A stretch of DNA of 64,000 nt from Sphaerimonospora cavernae. Its GTDB lineage: Bacteria; Actinomycetota; Actinomycetes; Streptosporangiales; Streptosporangiaceae. A model generated the notes under the pieces. The model had not been told where the DNA came from and made no database searches. It saw only the letters and a program-made list of their open reading frames with translations. Made by a program: the position numbers and the translations under genes. Below, in pieces: positions 24,438 through 33,016 of this stretch (within the stretch, counting starts at the first letter, position 1; every line of letters begins with the position of its first letter). The stretch spans positions 124,001 through 188,000 of the forward strand of contig NZ_JBHMQT010000044.1 of NCBI RefSeq assembly GCF_042435035.1, read 5' to 3'.

Positions 24438-25745
24438 GTGCTAACCGCGATTACCCGGGCATTCCGGACGCCGGACCTGCGCAAGAAACTGCTCTTCACC
24501 TTGGGCATCATCGCGCTGTTCCGGCTGGGCTCGGTGCTTCCCACTCCCGGCGTCAACGCCGAGAACGTGCGTCTGTGTCTCGAGCAGGCCCAGGCCGGGG
24601 ACGCCGCCAACATCTACGGGATGGTGCAACTTTTCAGCGGCGGCGCGCTGCTGAGACTTTCAGTCTTCGCGCTGGGCATCATGCCGTACATCACCGCGAG
24701 CATCATTCTGCAGCTGCTCGTGGTGGTGATCCCCCGTCTCGAGGCCCTCAAGAAGGAGGGCCAGGCGGGCACCGCCAAGATCACACAATACACGCGATAT
24801 CTGACCATCGGGCTGTCGGTGCTCCAGTCGACGGCCTTCGTGGCGCTGGCCCGCAGCGGGCAGCTCTTCCAGGGCTGTCGTGAGCAGATCCTGCTCAGCC
24901 AGGAGGTCTTCCCGCTGGTGACCATGGTGATCGTGATGACGGCCGGCACCGCTGTGATCATGTGGCTCGGTGAGCTGATCACCGACCGCGGCATCGGCAA
25001 CGGCATGTCGATCCTGATCTTCACACAGGTCATCGCGGTCTTCCCGGCCGAGCTGATCAACATCTTCCGGCTCAGCCCGTTCAAGTTCGCCGTGGTGATG
25101 ATCACCGGTATCGCGATGATCGCGTTCGTGGTGTTCATCGAGCAGGCGCAGCGTCGCGTCCCGGTCCAGTACGCCAAGCGCATGGTGGGCCGGCGGATGT
25201 ACGGCGGGACCTCGACCTACATCCCCCTGAAGGTGAACCAGGCCGGCATCATCCCGGTCATCTTCGCGTCCTCGCTGCTCTACCTGCCGCAGTTGGCGGT
25301 CACCCTGTGGGGTAACACCGAGAAGCCCAACATGGTCGTCGAATGGCTGGCGCGGAACATGGTCCGGGGCGACGAGCCGTTCTACGCGGCCGGCTTCTTC
25401 CTGCTGATCATCTTCTTCACGTACTTCTACGTGTCGATTACCTTCAACCCCACTGAAGTGGCCGACAACATGAAGAAGTACGGTGGGTTCATCCCGGGCA
25501 TCCGTCCGGGTCGGCCGACCGCCGAGTACCTGGGCTTCGTGCTCAACAGGCTCACGGCAGCAGGCGCTCCGTATCTGGGTTTCATCTCGCTGATCCCGAT
25601 CGTCGCGCTTGGTGCGGTCGGCGCGAGCCAGAACTTCCCGTTCGGAGGGACCAGCATTCTGATCATGGTTGGTGTGGGCCTGGACACGGTCAAGCAGATC
25701 GAAAGCCAGCTTCAGCAGCGTAACTACGAGGGCTTCCTGAGATAG
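24438..25745 (+). CDS. secY: Sec translocase channel subunit SecY
   Basis: 435 residues from GTG 24438 with AGGAGGG directly upstream; the in-frame ATG at 24357 would add a hydrophilic 27-residue leader not found in SecY. Ten transmembrane segments are visible, with the plug/second-helix region FSGGALLRLSVFALGIMPYITASIILQLL, the cytosolic loop KKEGQAGTAKITQYTRYLT, GTAVIMWLGELITDRGIGNGMSI and the C-terminal QQRNYEGFLR. Forms the SecYEG channel for protein export and membrane insertion. The stop overlaps the adk GTG (TAGTG). Confidence 0.98.
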   Translation: MLTAITRAFRTPDLRKKLLFTLGIIALFRLGSVLPTPGVNAENVRLCLEQAQAGDAANIYGMVQLFSGGALLRLSVFALGIMPYITASIILQLLVVVIPRLEALKKEGQAGTAKITQYTRYLTIGLSVLQSTAFVALARSGQLFQGCREQILLSQEVFPLVTMVIVMTAGTAVIMWLGELITDRGIGNGMSILIFTQVIAVFPAELINIFRLSPFKFAVVMITGIAMIAFVVFIEQAQRRVPVQYAKRMVGRRMYGGTSTYIPLKVNQAGIIPVIFASSLLYLPQLAVTLWGNTEKPNMVVEWLARNMVRGDEPFYAAGFFLLIIFFTYFYVSITFNPTEVADNMKKYGGFIPGIRPGRPTAEYLGFVLNRLTAAGAPYLGFISLIPIVALGAVGASQNFPFGGTSILIMVGVGLDTVKQIESQLQQRNYEGFLR

Positions 25746-26398
25746 TGCGCCTCGTCTTGGTCGGGCCCCCCGGAGCGGGTAAGGGGACGCAGGCCCAGTT
25801 CATCGCATCTCACCTGTCGATCCCGAAGATATCGACCGGTGACATCTTCCGCGCCAACGTGTCGGGAGGCACGCCCCTCGGCAAGCTCGCCAAGGAGTAC
25901 ATGGACCGCGGCGACCTCGTCCCCGACGAGGTGACGGTCGCCATGGTCCGCGACCGCCTGTCGGAGGACGACGCGCAGGAGGGCTTCCTCCTCGACGGCT
26001 TCCCGCGCAACGTGCCCCAGGCGGAAGTGCTCAAGAAGATGCTGGCCGAGTTCGGCACGGCACTCGACCTGGTCCTGGAGTTGGTCGTCGACGACGATGA
26101 GGTCGTCAGGCGACTGGCCGGCCGGCGCACCTGCCGCTCCTGCGGCAAGGTATGGCACGTGCTGTTCGATCCGCCGGCGGAACCGGGTGTCTGCGACGCC
26201 TGCGGCGGCGAGTTGTTCCAGCGCGACGACGATCGGGAGGAGACCATCAGGCACCGCCTGGAGGTCTACCAGGAGCAGACGGCTCCGCTGGTCGCCTTCT
26301 ACGCCGACGAGGGCATCCTCGTGGGGGTGGACGCGACCGGGCCCGTCGAGGAGGTAACCCAGCGGGCGATGGCCGTACTACGACGGTTCGCCGACTAG
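25745..26398 (+). CDS. adk: Adenylate kinase, zinc-LID form
   Basis: 217 residues, GTG 25745. The P-loop GPPGAGKGT (residues 7-15), the NMP-binding region STGDIFRANV and LLDGFPRN are present. This is the long form: the LID domain has a zinc site C130, C133, C150, C153 (CRSCGKVW...CDACGG), which many bacteria lack. Catalyses ATP + AMP to 2 ADP. Coupled to secY as in many Gram-positive genomes. Confidence 0.98.
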   Translation: MRLVLVGPPGAGKGTQAQFIASHLSIPKISTGDIFRANVSGGTPLGKLAKEYMDRGDLVPDEVTVAMVRDRLSEDDAQEGFLLDGFPRNVPQAEVLKKMLAEFGTALDLVLELVVDDDEVVRRLAGRRTCRSCGKVWHVLFDPPAEPGVCDACGGELFQRDDDREETIRHRLEVYQEQTAPLVAFYADEGILVGVDATGPVEEVTQRAMAVLRRFAD

Positions 26399-26490
26399 GG
26401 GGCCGCCTGGCCGGGCCTGTCCGTCGCGACCGTGGGCCGCGCGCGTCAGGGCTGGTTTGCCGGTCGCGACCGAGTTGCTTACTCAAGGCG

Positions 26491-26523
26491 TGAACGCCAC
26501 TCCAATGTATGGAGTGGCGTTCA
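26491..26523 (+). terminator. Perfect 14-bp hairpin after adk
   Basis: TGAACGCCACTCCA (26491-26504), loop ATGTA, exact complement TGGAGTGGCGTTCA (26510-26523), followed by GTCTTATAT. It lies between adk and map and most likely ends the secY-adk transcript. A 12-base palindrome CGGTCGCGACCG is at 26461-26472. Confidence 0.85.
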
Positions 26524-26562
26524 GTCTTATATGGGACAATTGACACGAGGGGGTGCGAATAC

Positions 26563-27378
26563 GTGTTCAAGAAGAGCCGGCACGGGATCCAGATCAAGAG
26601 CGCCGAACAGCTGGACAAGATGCGTGCCGCGGGACTGGTGGTGGCCAGGACACTGGAGCTGCTCCGGGCGGCCGTGGAGCCCGGGCTCACCCCTCTCGAT
26701 CTCGATGCCGTCGCGGAGAAGGCCATTCGGGACGAGGGCGCCATCCCGTCGTTCAAGGGGTACCAGGGCTTTCCCGCCACGATCTGCGCCTCAGTGAACG
26801 AGGAGGTCGTGCACGGCATCCCGACGGACCGCCGGAAGCTGCGCGAGGGCGACGTCATCTCCATCGACTGCGGCGCGATCCTGGACGGCTGGCACGGCGA
26901 CTCGGCCATCACGGTTCCGGTCGGCGAGGTCGACCCGAAGCTGACCGAGCTGATGCGGGTCACCGAGGAGGCCATGTGGCGGGGCATCTCGGCCCTGCGG
27001 GTCGGCGGCCACCTGTCGGACATCGGCTTTCGGGTCGAGCGCTACATCCGCTCTCAGGGCCGCTACGGGATCCCGCCTGAGTACGGCGGGCACGGGATCG
27101 GCACCGAGATGCACATGGACCCGTGGGTGGCCAACCACGGCAAGCCCGGCCGGGGACCGCGCTTCGAGGTGGGCATGTGCTTCGCGGTCGAGCCCATGGT
27201 CAACCTCGGCACCGAGCGCACGAAGGTTCTCGCGGACGACTGGACCGTGATCACGCTCGACGGCAGGGCCTCGGCGCACTTCGAGCACAGCGTCGCGGTG
27301 ACCGAGGACGGCCCGCTGGTGCTGACCGCCCTCGACGGAGGCGCGTCCCGCTTCGGCTCCGGCGCGGACACCCCCTGA
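26563..27378 (+). CDS. map: Type I methionine aminopeptidase
   Basis: 271 residues from GTG 26563, behind GAGGGGG at 26547-26553; the upstream in-frame ATG (26509) lies inside the terminator stem and is rejected. The dinuclear metal ligands are all visible: ISIDCGAILDGWHGDSA (two Asp), GGHGIGTEMH (His), FAVEPMV (Glu) and FEHSVAVTEDG (Glu), with substrate histidine in NEEVVHGIP. Removes N-terminal Met from new proteins. Position after secY-adk is the usual one. Confidence 0.97.
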   Translation: MFKKSRHGIQIKSAEQLDKMRAAGLVVARTLELLRAAVEPGLTPLDLDAVAEKAIRDEGAIPSFKGYQGFPATICASVNEEVVHGIPTDRRKLREGDVISIDCGAILDGWHGDSAITVPVGEVDPKLTELMRVTEEAMWRGISALRVGGHLSDIGFRVERYIRSQGRYGIPPEYGGHGIGTEMHMDPWVANHGKPGRGPRFEVGMCFAVEPMVNLGTERTKVLADDWTVITLDGRASAHFEHSVAVTEDGPLVLTALDGGASRFGSGADTP

Positions 27379-27452
27379 CATACGGTTCACCTGGAGCTCC
27401 GGCGCCTCCAGCGCGGGATAATGGTTTCATCGCTCGATCAGCGGGAGTTGGA

Positions 27453-27893
27453 ATGGCGGCAACGCCGGAGATGCGAGCCTCTGACGGTGACCGGGACCGG
27501 GTCGCCGCCGCGCTGCGTGAGCACGTGGCCGAGGGCAGGCTCACCGTCGACGAGTTCAACGATCGGTTGGAGCAGGTCTACCGGAGCCGGACGTACGGCG
27601 AGCTCGCCAAGCTCACGGCCGATCTGCCCGAGATCGACCTGCACACGCTGCCCGCCACCGTGGGCAGGACCGTCAGCCCGGCACCGCAGACGACGAGGCG
27701 TCGGACGGCTCTGAAGGCGGCCTGGGCCGGGTGGGCGACGGTCAGCGCCATCAACTGGTCGATCTGGCTGATCCTGGTCATCACCGGGGGGCAACTGATC
27801 TACCCCTGGCCTCTTTGGGTGATGGGCCCGTGGGGCGCCGCCCTGCTGCTCGGCTCGATCTTCGGCACGGCGGGCCAGGCTCGCCGCCGGTAG
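27453..27893 (+). CDS. DUF1707-domain membrane protein
   Basis: 146 residues from ATG 27453 with GGGAG at 27442-27446. The N-terminal 50 residues match the DUF1707 (SHOCT-like) pattern: MRASDGDRDRVAAALREHVAEGRLTVDEFNDRLEQVYRSRTYGEL...LPEID. A linker with positive charge leads to two hydrophobic helices (about residues 93-112 and 117-138, WSIWLILVITGGQLIYPWPL and WGAALLLGSIF). DUF1707 proteins are widespread in actinobacteria; their role is not established. Start and family are well supported, function unknown. Confidence 0.85.
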   Translation: MAATPEMRASDGDRDRVAAALREHVAEGRLTVDEFNDRLEQVYRSRTYGELAKLTADLPEIDLHTLPATVGRTVSPAPQTTRRRTALKAAWAGWATVSAINWSIWLILVITGGQLIYPWPLWVMGPWGAALLLGSIFGTAGQARRR

Positions 27894-27960
27894 CCCGGTC
27901 TGGTCCGCCCGGGGCTCGTTCGGCCTGACACCGCGTGTTCGTTTCGCATTCCGGGCCGTG

Positions 27961-28024
27961 TTGTCGTAGACTCCTTTGTCGGTTCACTATGACCTTTTGC
28001 GCCAAGGCGGCCTGGCTGGCCGCC
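27961..28024 (+). promoter_or_regulatory. Candidate infA promoter and leader hairpin
   Basis: TTGTCG (27961-27966), 18 bases, CACTAT (27985-27990) is a plausible sigma-70-type promoter; an overlapping alternative uses TAGACT (27967-27972) as -10. The leader contains GGCGGCC (28006-28012), loop TGGCT, GGCCGCC (28018-28024). infA starts at 28105. Confidence 0.4.
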
Positions 28025-28104
28025 GCTCTCTGGAAGCGCCCGAAAGGTCGCGGCTACTTAGTGTTCCGAAGCCTCTGACGATCAATCAGTGAAACGCGAG
28101 GGCC

Positions 28105-28326
28105 ATGGCCAAGAAAGACGGCGCCATCGAGATTGAGGGCACTGTGATCGAGTCACTCCCGAACGCCATGTTCCGGGTGCAGCTCGACAACGGCCACAAG
28201 GTCCTTGCCCACATCAGCGGACGGATGCGGATGCACTACATCCGGATCCTCCCCGACGACCGAGTTGTGGTCGAACTGAGTCCCTACGACCTGAGTCGTG
28301 GGCGGATCGTCTACCGGTACAAGTAG
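28105..28326 (+). CDS. infA: Translation initiation factor IF-1
   Basis: 73 residues, ATG 28105: MAKKDGAIEIEGTVIESLPN, then FRVQLDNGHKVLAHISGRMRMHYIRILPDDRVVVELSPYDLSRGRIVYRYK. This is the complete S1/OB-fold factor that occupies the A site during initiation. It heads the infA-rpmJ-rpsM-rpsK-rpsD-rpoA-rplQ group. Confidence 0.98.
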   Translation: MAKKDGAIEIEGTVIESLPNAMFRVQLDNGHKVLAHISGRMRMHYIRILPDDRVVVELSPYDLSRGRIVYRYK

Positions 28327-28371
28327 GTTCCCCCTCCCAGGAGGGCGGACCGCGCGGAACGAATTAGGACT

Positions 28372-28485
28372 ATGAAGGTCAAGCCGAGCGTCAAGAAGAT
28401 CTGCGACAAGTGCAAGGTGATCCGCCGTCACGGTCGCGTCATGGTGATCTGCGACAACCTGCGCCACAAGCAGCGCCAGGGCTAG
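28372..28485 (+). CDS. rpmJ: 50S ribosomal protein L36 (zinc-ribbon form)
   Basis: 37 residues: MKVKPSVKKICDKCKVIRRH followed by GRVMVICDNLRHKQRQG and TAG. The zinc ligands C11, C14, C27 and H32 are present, so this is the zinc-dependent form. It is the smallest ribosomal protein and sits in its conserved place between infA and rpsM. Confidence 0.97.
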   Translation: MKVKPSVKKICDKCKVIRRHGRVMVICDNLRHKQRQG

Positions 28486-28705
28486 TCAAGTCGCAACGGC
28501 CCCACTGAGTCCGCTCTGGAGGCGGACTCGAGGCACATGGGGCCGGACAACAGAAATCGCGTCTCACACCCGCGCAGGCGGTTTCCGGAAGCGGAAGCCG
28601 TACCACGTGGGAGACCCCCGGTCGGAGGCCGGGGCCCTCGCCCCGGGCATGGGGAGGGGAGGCGAGGCGCAGGACCTCCGCCATACCGAAGGAGAATGCC
28701 CGACC
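28486..28705 (+). promoter_or_regulatory. rpmJ-rpsM spacer with hairpins
   Basis: 220 bases without a gene. Two hairpins: GAGTCCGC (28507-28514) with GCGGACTC (28522-28529), and CGGTTTCCG (28579-28587) with CGGAAGCCG (28592-28600, one G-T pair). Either could attenuate transcription or form a leader for rpsM. GAAGGAGA near 28688 is the ribosome-binding site. No convincing promoter hexamers were found. Confidence 0.45.
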
Positions 28706-29086
28706 ATGGCCCGCCTGGTTGGCGTCGACCTCCCCCGCGACAAGCGGCTGGAGATCGCTCTCACCTACATTTACGGAATCGGCCGCACCCGCGCCCAGGA
28801 GATCCTGGAGGCGACGGGCATCAGCCCCGATCTGCGTGTTCACCAGCTCACCGATGCCGAGCTGGTCCCGATGCGTGACTTCATCGAGGCGAACTACAAG
28901 ATCGAGGGTGACCTCCGCCGCGAGGTTCAGGCCGACATCCGCCGCAAGATCGAGATCGGCTGTTACCAGGGCATCCGGCACCGCAAGGGGCTGCCCGTCC
29001 ACGGCCAGCGGACGCAGACGAACGCCCGCACCCGCAAGGGCAAGAAGAAGACCGTGGCCGGCAAGAAGAAGCCGGGCAAGAAGTAG
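28706..29086 (+). CDS. rpsM: 30S ribosomal protein S13
   Basis: 126 residues from ATG 28706 (MARLVGVDLPRDKRLEIALT); the longer in-frame reading from 28607 is not supported. It has the helix-two-turn-helix YIYGIGRTRAQEIL and the basic tail CYQGIRHRKGLPVHGQRTQTNARTRKGKKKT that contacts tRNA in the P site and forms intersubunit bridges. Starts the classical alpha operon order S13-S11-S4-alpha-L17. Confidence 0.98.
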   Translation: MARLVGVDLPRDKRLEIALTYIYGIGRTRAQEILEATGISPDLRVHQLTDAELVPMRDFIEANYKIEGDLRREVQADIRRKIEIGCYQGIRHRKGLPVHGQRTQTNARTRKGKKKTVAGKKKPGKK

Positions 29087-29121
29087 TCCTAGCAGCCACC
29101 ATTCCAGGAGATAGCGCTTAA

Positions 29122-29526
29122 ATGCCGCCGAAGAGCCGCCAGGGCGCACCGAAGAAGGTGCGCCGCAAGGAGAAGAAGAACGTCGCTCACGGGCATGCCC
29201 ACATCAAGAGCACGTTCAACAACACGATCGTTTCGATCACCGACCCCAACGGGAACGTGATCTCCTGGGCCAGCGCCGGTCACGTCGGGTTCAAGGGCTC
29301 CCGCAAGTCCACCCCGTTCGCCGCGCAGATGGCTGCCGAGAACGCCGCTCGCCGGGCCATGGAGCACGGCATGCGCAAGGTCGACGTGTTCGTCAAGGGT
29401 CCCGGCTCCGGTCGGGAGACCGCGATCCGTTCGCTCCAGGCCACCGGCCTGGAGGTCGGGTCCATCCAGGACGTCACCCCCGTTCCGCACAACGGCTGCC
29501 GCCCGCCCAAGCGCCGTCGCGTCTGA
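29122..29526 (+). CDS. rpsK: 30S ribosomal protein S11
   Basis: 134 residues, ATG 29122 with GGAGATAG upstream: MPPKSRQGAPKKVRRKEKKN, then AHIKSTFNNTIVSITDPNGNVISWASAGHVGFKGSRKSTPFAAQ and the C-terminal HNGCRPPKRRRV. Forms the platform near the E site with S7. Confidence 0.98.
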   Translation: MPPKSRQGAPKKVRRKEKKNVAHGHAHIKSTFNNTIVSITDPNGNVISWASAGHVGFKGSRKSTPFAAQMAAENAARRAMEHGMRKVDVFVKGPGSGRETAIRSLQATGLEVGSIQDVTPVPHNGCRPPKRRRV

Positions 29527-29545
29527 GCTCAGGAGATAGAAAGAA

Positions 29546-30172
29546 ATGGCTCGTTACACGGGTCCGGACTGCAAGCTCTGCCGCCGCGAGAAGACGAAGC
29601 TCTTCCTCAAGGGCAAGAAGTGCGAGTCCGCCAAGTGCCCCATCGAGATCCGTCCTTACCCGCCGGGTGAGCACGGCCGCGGCCGTCCGAAGGAGTCTGA
29701 GTACCAGCTCCAGCTTCGTGAGAAGCAGAAGACCCGCCGCATCTACGGCGTCCTCGAGAAGCAGTTCCACAACTACTACGAGGAAGCCAACCGCAAGGCA
29801 GGCAAGACCGGTGAGAACCTCCTCCAGATCCTGGAGAGCCGTCTCGACAACGTGGTCTACCGCGCCGGTTTCGCCGAGTCGCGCGACGCCGCCCGCCAGC
29901 AGGTGCGCCACGGCCACTTCCTGGTGAACGGCAGGAAGGTCGACATCCCGTCGTACCGGGTGCGCGAGCACGACATCATCGAGGTGCGCGAGAAGGCTCG
30001 CAACCTCATGCCGTACGAGGTCGCGCGGGCGGTCGCCGGTGACAAGACCGTCCCGGCGTGGCTGGGCGTGTCCGCCGAGCAGATGCGCGTCCTCGTGCAC
30101 CAGCTCCCGGTCCGTCAGCAGATCGACACGCTGGTCCAGGAACAGCTGATCGTCGAGCTCTACTCGAAGTAG
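29546..30172 (+). CDS. rpsD: 30S ribosomal protein S4, zinc-containing form
   Basis: 208 residues, ATG 29546 with AGGAGATAG upstream. Four N-terminal cysteines C9, C12, C26 and C31 (PDCKLCRREK...KKCESAKC) mark the zinc-binding form. The S4 RNA-binding domain is SRLDNVVYRAGFAESRDAARQQVRHGHFLVNG. S4 is a primary 16S rRNA binder and, in enterics, the alpha operon repressor. Confidence 0.98.
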   Translation: MARYTGPDCKLCRREKTKLFLKGKKCESAKCPIEIRPYPPGEHGRGRPKESEYQLQLREKQKTRRIYGVLEKQFHNYYEEANRKAGKTGENLLQILESRLDNVVYRAGFAESRDAARQQVRHGHFLVNGRKVDIPSYRVREHDIIEVREKARNLMPYEVARAVAGDKTVPAWLGVSAEQMRVLVHQLPVRQQIDTLVQEQLIVELYSK

Positions 30173-30327
30173 TAGGGCTCGTGGCCGGGGCTCGCGGTTA
30201 GAGTCCGCGGTCTCAGATACCGCATGGCGCCGTACGGCCCGCCCCGCGCGAGCCGTACGGCATCATGGTTGTAAGCGAGTGGCGTCAAATAGCGGGCGTC
30301 ACCGTAATCGGGACAGGGAGTTCCCAC

Positions 30328-31344
30328 ATGCTGATCGCACAGCGCCCGAGCCTCCAGGAGGAGACGCTCGAGGAGCATCGGTCCAGGTTCGTCATCGAGC
30401 CGCTGGAGCCGGGCTTCGGTTACACCATCGGCAACTCGCTGCGGCGCACGCTGCTGTCGTCCATTCCGGGGGCGGCCGTCACGAGCATCCGCATCGAGGG
30501 CGTGCTGCACGAGTTCTCGACCGTGCCGGGGGTCAAGGAAGACGTCACCGACATCATCCTGAACCTCAAGTCGCTGGTCGTCTCGTCCGAGCACGACGAG
30601 CCCGTGGTGATGTACCTCCGCAAGCAGGGCCCCGGTGAGGTCACCGCCGCTGACATCGCGCCTCCGGCCGGTGTCGAGGTGCACAACCCCGACCTGCACA
30701 TCGCCACGCTGAACGGCAAGGCGAAGCTGGAGATGGAGTTGACCGTCGAGCGCGGTCGTGGCTACGTCTCCGCGGCGCAGAACAAGCAGCCGGGTCAGGA
30801 GATCGGCCGGATTCCGATCGACTCGATCTACTCCCCGGTGCTCAAGGTCACCTACAAGGTCGAGGCCACCCGTGTCGAGCAGCGCACGGACTTCGACCGC
30901 CTGATCCTCGACGTCGAGACCAAGCCGTCCATGAAGCCCCGCGACGCGGTGGCCTCGGCCGGTAAGACCCTGGTCGAGCTGTTCGGCCTGGCTCGCGAGC
31001 TCAACGTCGAGGCCGAAGGCATCGACATCGGCCCGTCGCCGACCGACGCCGCCCTCGCGGCCGATCTGGCACTGCCGATCGAGGAGTTGAACCTCACGGT
31101 CCGCTCCTACAACTGTCTCAAGCGCGAGGGCATCCACACCGTGGGTGAGCTCGTCGCCCGCAGCGAGCAGGACCTCCTCGACATCAGGAACTTCGGCGCC
31201 AAGTCGATAGAGGAAGTCAAGCAGAAGCTGCACGAGATGGGCCTCGCTCTCAAGGACTCCCCGCCCGGATTCGACCCCACCGCGGTCGCCGGCGCCGGGT
31301 TCGACGACGAGGACGGCGGCTTCATCGAGACCGAGCAGTACTGA
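30328..31344 (+). CDS. rpoA: RNA polymerase alpha subunit
   Basis: 338 residues from ATG 30328, 7 bases behind GGGAG; the in-frame ATG at 30265 adds an unrelated leader. The N-terminal dimerisation domain has RFVIEPLEPGFGYTIGNSLRRTLLSSIPGAAV; the C-terminal domain (about residues 245-310) has ELNLTVRSYNCLKREGIHTVGEL and NFGAKSIEEVKQKL, which bind UP elements and activators. With rpoB and rpoC it gives a full core enzyme in one window. Confidence 0.98.
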   Translation: MLIAQRPSLQEETLEEHRSRFVIEPLEPGFGYTIGNSLRRTLLSSIPGAAVTSIRIEGVLHEFSTVPGVKEDVTDIILNLKSLVVSSEHDEPVVMYLRKQGPGEVTAADIAPPAGVEVHNPDLHIATLNGKAKLEMELTVERGRGYVSAAQNKQPGQEIGRIPIDSIYSPVLKVTYKVEATRVEQRTDFDRLILDVETKPSMKPRDAVASAGKTLVELFGLARELNVEAEGIDIGPSPTDAALAADLALPIEELNLTVRSYNCLKREGIHTVGELVARSEQDLLDIRNFGAKSIEEVKQKLHEMGLALKDSPPGFDPTAVAGAGFDDEDGGFIETEQY

Positions 31345-31494
31345 CCTGCACGGTTCGTCGATCCGCTGATCACAACTGTCCGTCTCAGCTCGATGAACTG
31401 ATGAGACGGCGATGACAAGTCACGACCGGTCCGCCGGTCGGCCCGACCCCGGTACCTCATACGGCCGGGGCGGGTTATTCACGAGGAGCATGAA

Positions 31495-32028
31495 ATGCCC
31501 AAGCCCACCAAGGGCACCCGTCTCGGCGGCAGCCCGGCGCACGAGCGGCTGATCCTGGCGAACCTCGCCACCCAGCTGTTCCAGCACGGCCGGATCCGCA
31601 CCACCGAGGCCAAGGCCAAGCGTCTCCGCCCGCTCGCGGAGAAGCTGATCACCAAGGCGAAGAAGGGCGACATCCACAACCGGCGCCAGGTGCTGACCGT
31701 CGTCCGGGACAAGAGCGTCGTCCACCACCTCTTCACCGAGATCGCGCCGACGTTCGCGGAGCGTCCCGGTGGCTACACCCGGATCACCAAGCTCGGCCCG
31801 CGCCGTGGCGACGCCGCGCCGATGGCTGTCATCGAGCTGGTGAGCGAGCCGATGAACGCGGTCCGCGTCGGGCGTACGGCTCCCGCCGAGGTGGCAGAGG
31901 TGGCCGAGCAGGGCCAGACGGAGGCGCCGGCTCAGGAGGGCACCGCTCAGGAGGCCCCGGAGGCCGCCGTCGCGGAGTCCGCTGAGACCGCCGTACCCGC
32001 CGAGAGCAGCGGAGAGACCAAGGCCTGA
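31495..32028 (+). CDS. rplQ: 50S ribosomal protein L17 with acidic C-terminal tail
   Basis: 177 residues, ATG 31495 with ACGAGGAGC upstream (MPKPTKGTRLGGSPAHERLI). The L17 core ends near residue 120 (GDAAPMAVIELVSEP). The remaining 55 residues are an Ala/Glu-rich tail (EVAEVAEQGQTEAPAQEG...) unlike the short bacterial norm but known in actinobacteria. A strong terminator follows 15 bases after the stop. Confidence 0.97.
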   Translation: MPKPTKGTRLGGSPAHERLILANLATQLFQHGRIRTTEAKAKRLRPLAEKLITKAKKGDIHNRRQVLTVVRDKSVVHHLFTEIAPTFAERPGGYTRITKLGPRRGDAAPMAVIELVSEPMNAVRVGRTAPAEVAEVAEQGQTEAPAQEGTAQEAPEAAVAESAETAVPAESSGETKA

Positions 32029-32043
32029 TTCGCGGCATGGTGC

Positions 32044-32083
32044 GCGGACCCAGTTTCCCCTTGGGGAACCTGGGTCCGCTTTT
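32044..32083 (+). terminator. Strong intrinsic terminator after rplQ
   Basis: GCGGACCCAG (32044-32053), one T/C mismatch, TTCCCC (32055-32060) with GGGGAA (32063-32068), then CTGGGTCCGC (32070-32079) followed by TTTT. Ends the alpha operon before truA. Confidence 0.9.
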
Positions 32084-32113
32084 CGTTGTACGGCTGCCTG
32101 AGGGAGGAGCTTC

Positions 32114-33016
32114 GTGGATCGAGACGTACGGCTGAGGCTGGACCTGGGCTATGACGGCACCGAGTTCTCCGGATGGGCCAAGCAACCCGGACGGCGCACC
32201 GTCCAGGGCGAGTTGGAGGACGCCTTCGGCCGGATCCTGCGACTGGAGGTCGCGCCCGCGCTGACTGTCGCCGGCCGCACCGACGCGGGAGTCCACGCCC
32301 GTGGCCAGGTCGCGCACGTGGACGTCCCCATGTCCGCGTTGGCCGCGGTCGGCACACGCCAGTCGGCCGCTCCCCGCGGCATGGACCAGGGCGGGAGCGA
32401 GGCATCCACCGGTTCGGCCGCTGGGGCGGCCGTCGGCTTGATCAGGAGGCTGGCCGGTGTGTTGCCGCCAGATGTCCGGGTTCATGCCGTCTCCGTCGCT
32501 CCTGAAGGCTTCGACGCCCGGTTCTCCGCGCTTTCCCGCCGGTACGGCTACCGCGTGTGCGACGCGCCCGGGGGCGTCGATCCCCTGCGCCGCCGCGAGG
32601 TGCTCTGGCACAGCCGTCCGCTGGACGTCGAACTCATGAACGCGGCGACCGTCCGGTTGCTGGGAGAGCACGACTTCGCCGCCTTCTGCAAGCGCCGCGA
32701 GGGCGCCACCACGATCCGTGAGCTGCGGCGGCTCGACCTGGACCGGGGAGCCGACGGGATCATCCTCGTGACTGTTTTGGCCGACGCGTTCTGCCACTCG
32801 ATGGTCCGGGCTCTGGTGGGCTCCCTGCTGGTGGTCGGAGAGGGCAGGCGGCCGGTCGAGTGGCCGGGAGAGGTGCTGGGCAGAGCCGTACGCGACTCGG
32901 GCGTGCATGTCGCGCCCGCGCACGGTCTGACGCTGGAGGAGGTGCGCTATCCGGCCGAGGCCGAGCTGGCCCGGCGCGCCCTGCAGACGCGCCGGGTCCG
33001 CACGCTCAGCCGGTGA
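32114..33016 (+). CDS. truA: tRNA pseudouridine(38-40) synthase
   Basis: 300 residues, GTG 32114 with AGGGAGGAGC upstream. The catalytic aspartate is D57 in AGRTDAGVHARGQ; LDLGYDGTEFSGWAKQPGRRTVQGELE and FCHSMVRALVGSLL are TruA signatures. Modifies U38-40 in the anticodon stem. A Gly/Ser/Ala-rich insertion of about 35 residues (around 78-112) lies in a surface loop. The gene converges on the next one with an 11-base tail-to-tail overlap, so no terminator separates them. Confidence 0.96.
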   Translation: MDRDVRLRLDLGYDGTEFSGWAKQPGRRTVQGELEDAFGRILRLEVAPALTVAGRTDAGVHARGQVAHVDVPMSALAAVGTRQSAAPRGMDQGGSEASTGSAAGAAVGLIRRLAGVLPPDVRVHAVSVAPEGFDARFSALSRRYGYRVCDAPGGVDPLRRREVLWHSRPLDVELMNAATVRLLGEHDFAAFCKRREGATTIRELRRLDLDRGADGIILVTVLADAFCHSMVRALVGSLLVVGEGRRPVEWPGEVLGRAVRDSGVHVAPAHGLTLEEVRYPAEAELARRALQTRRVRTLSR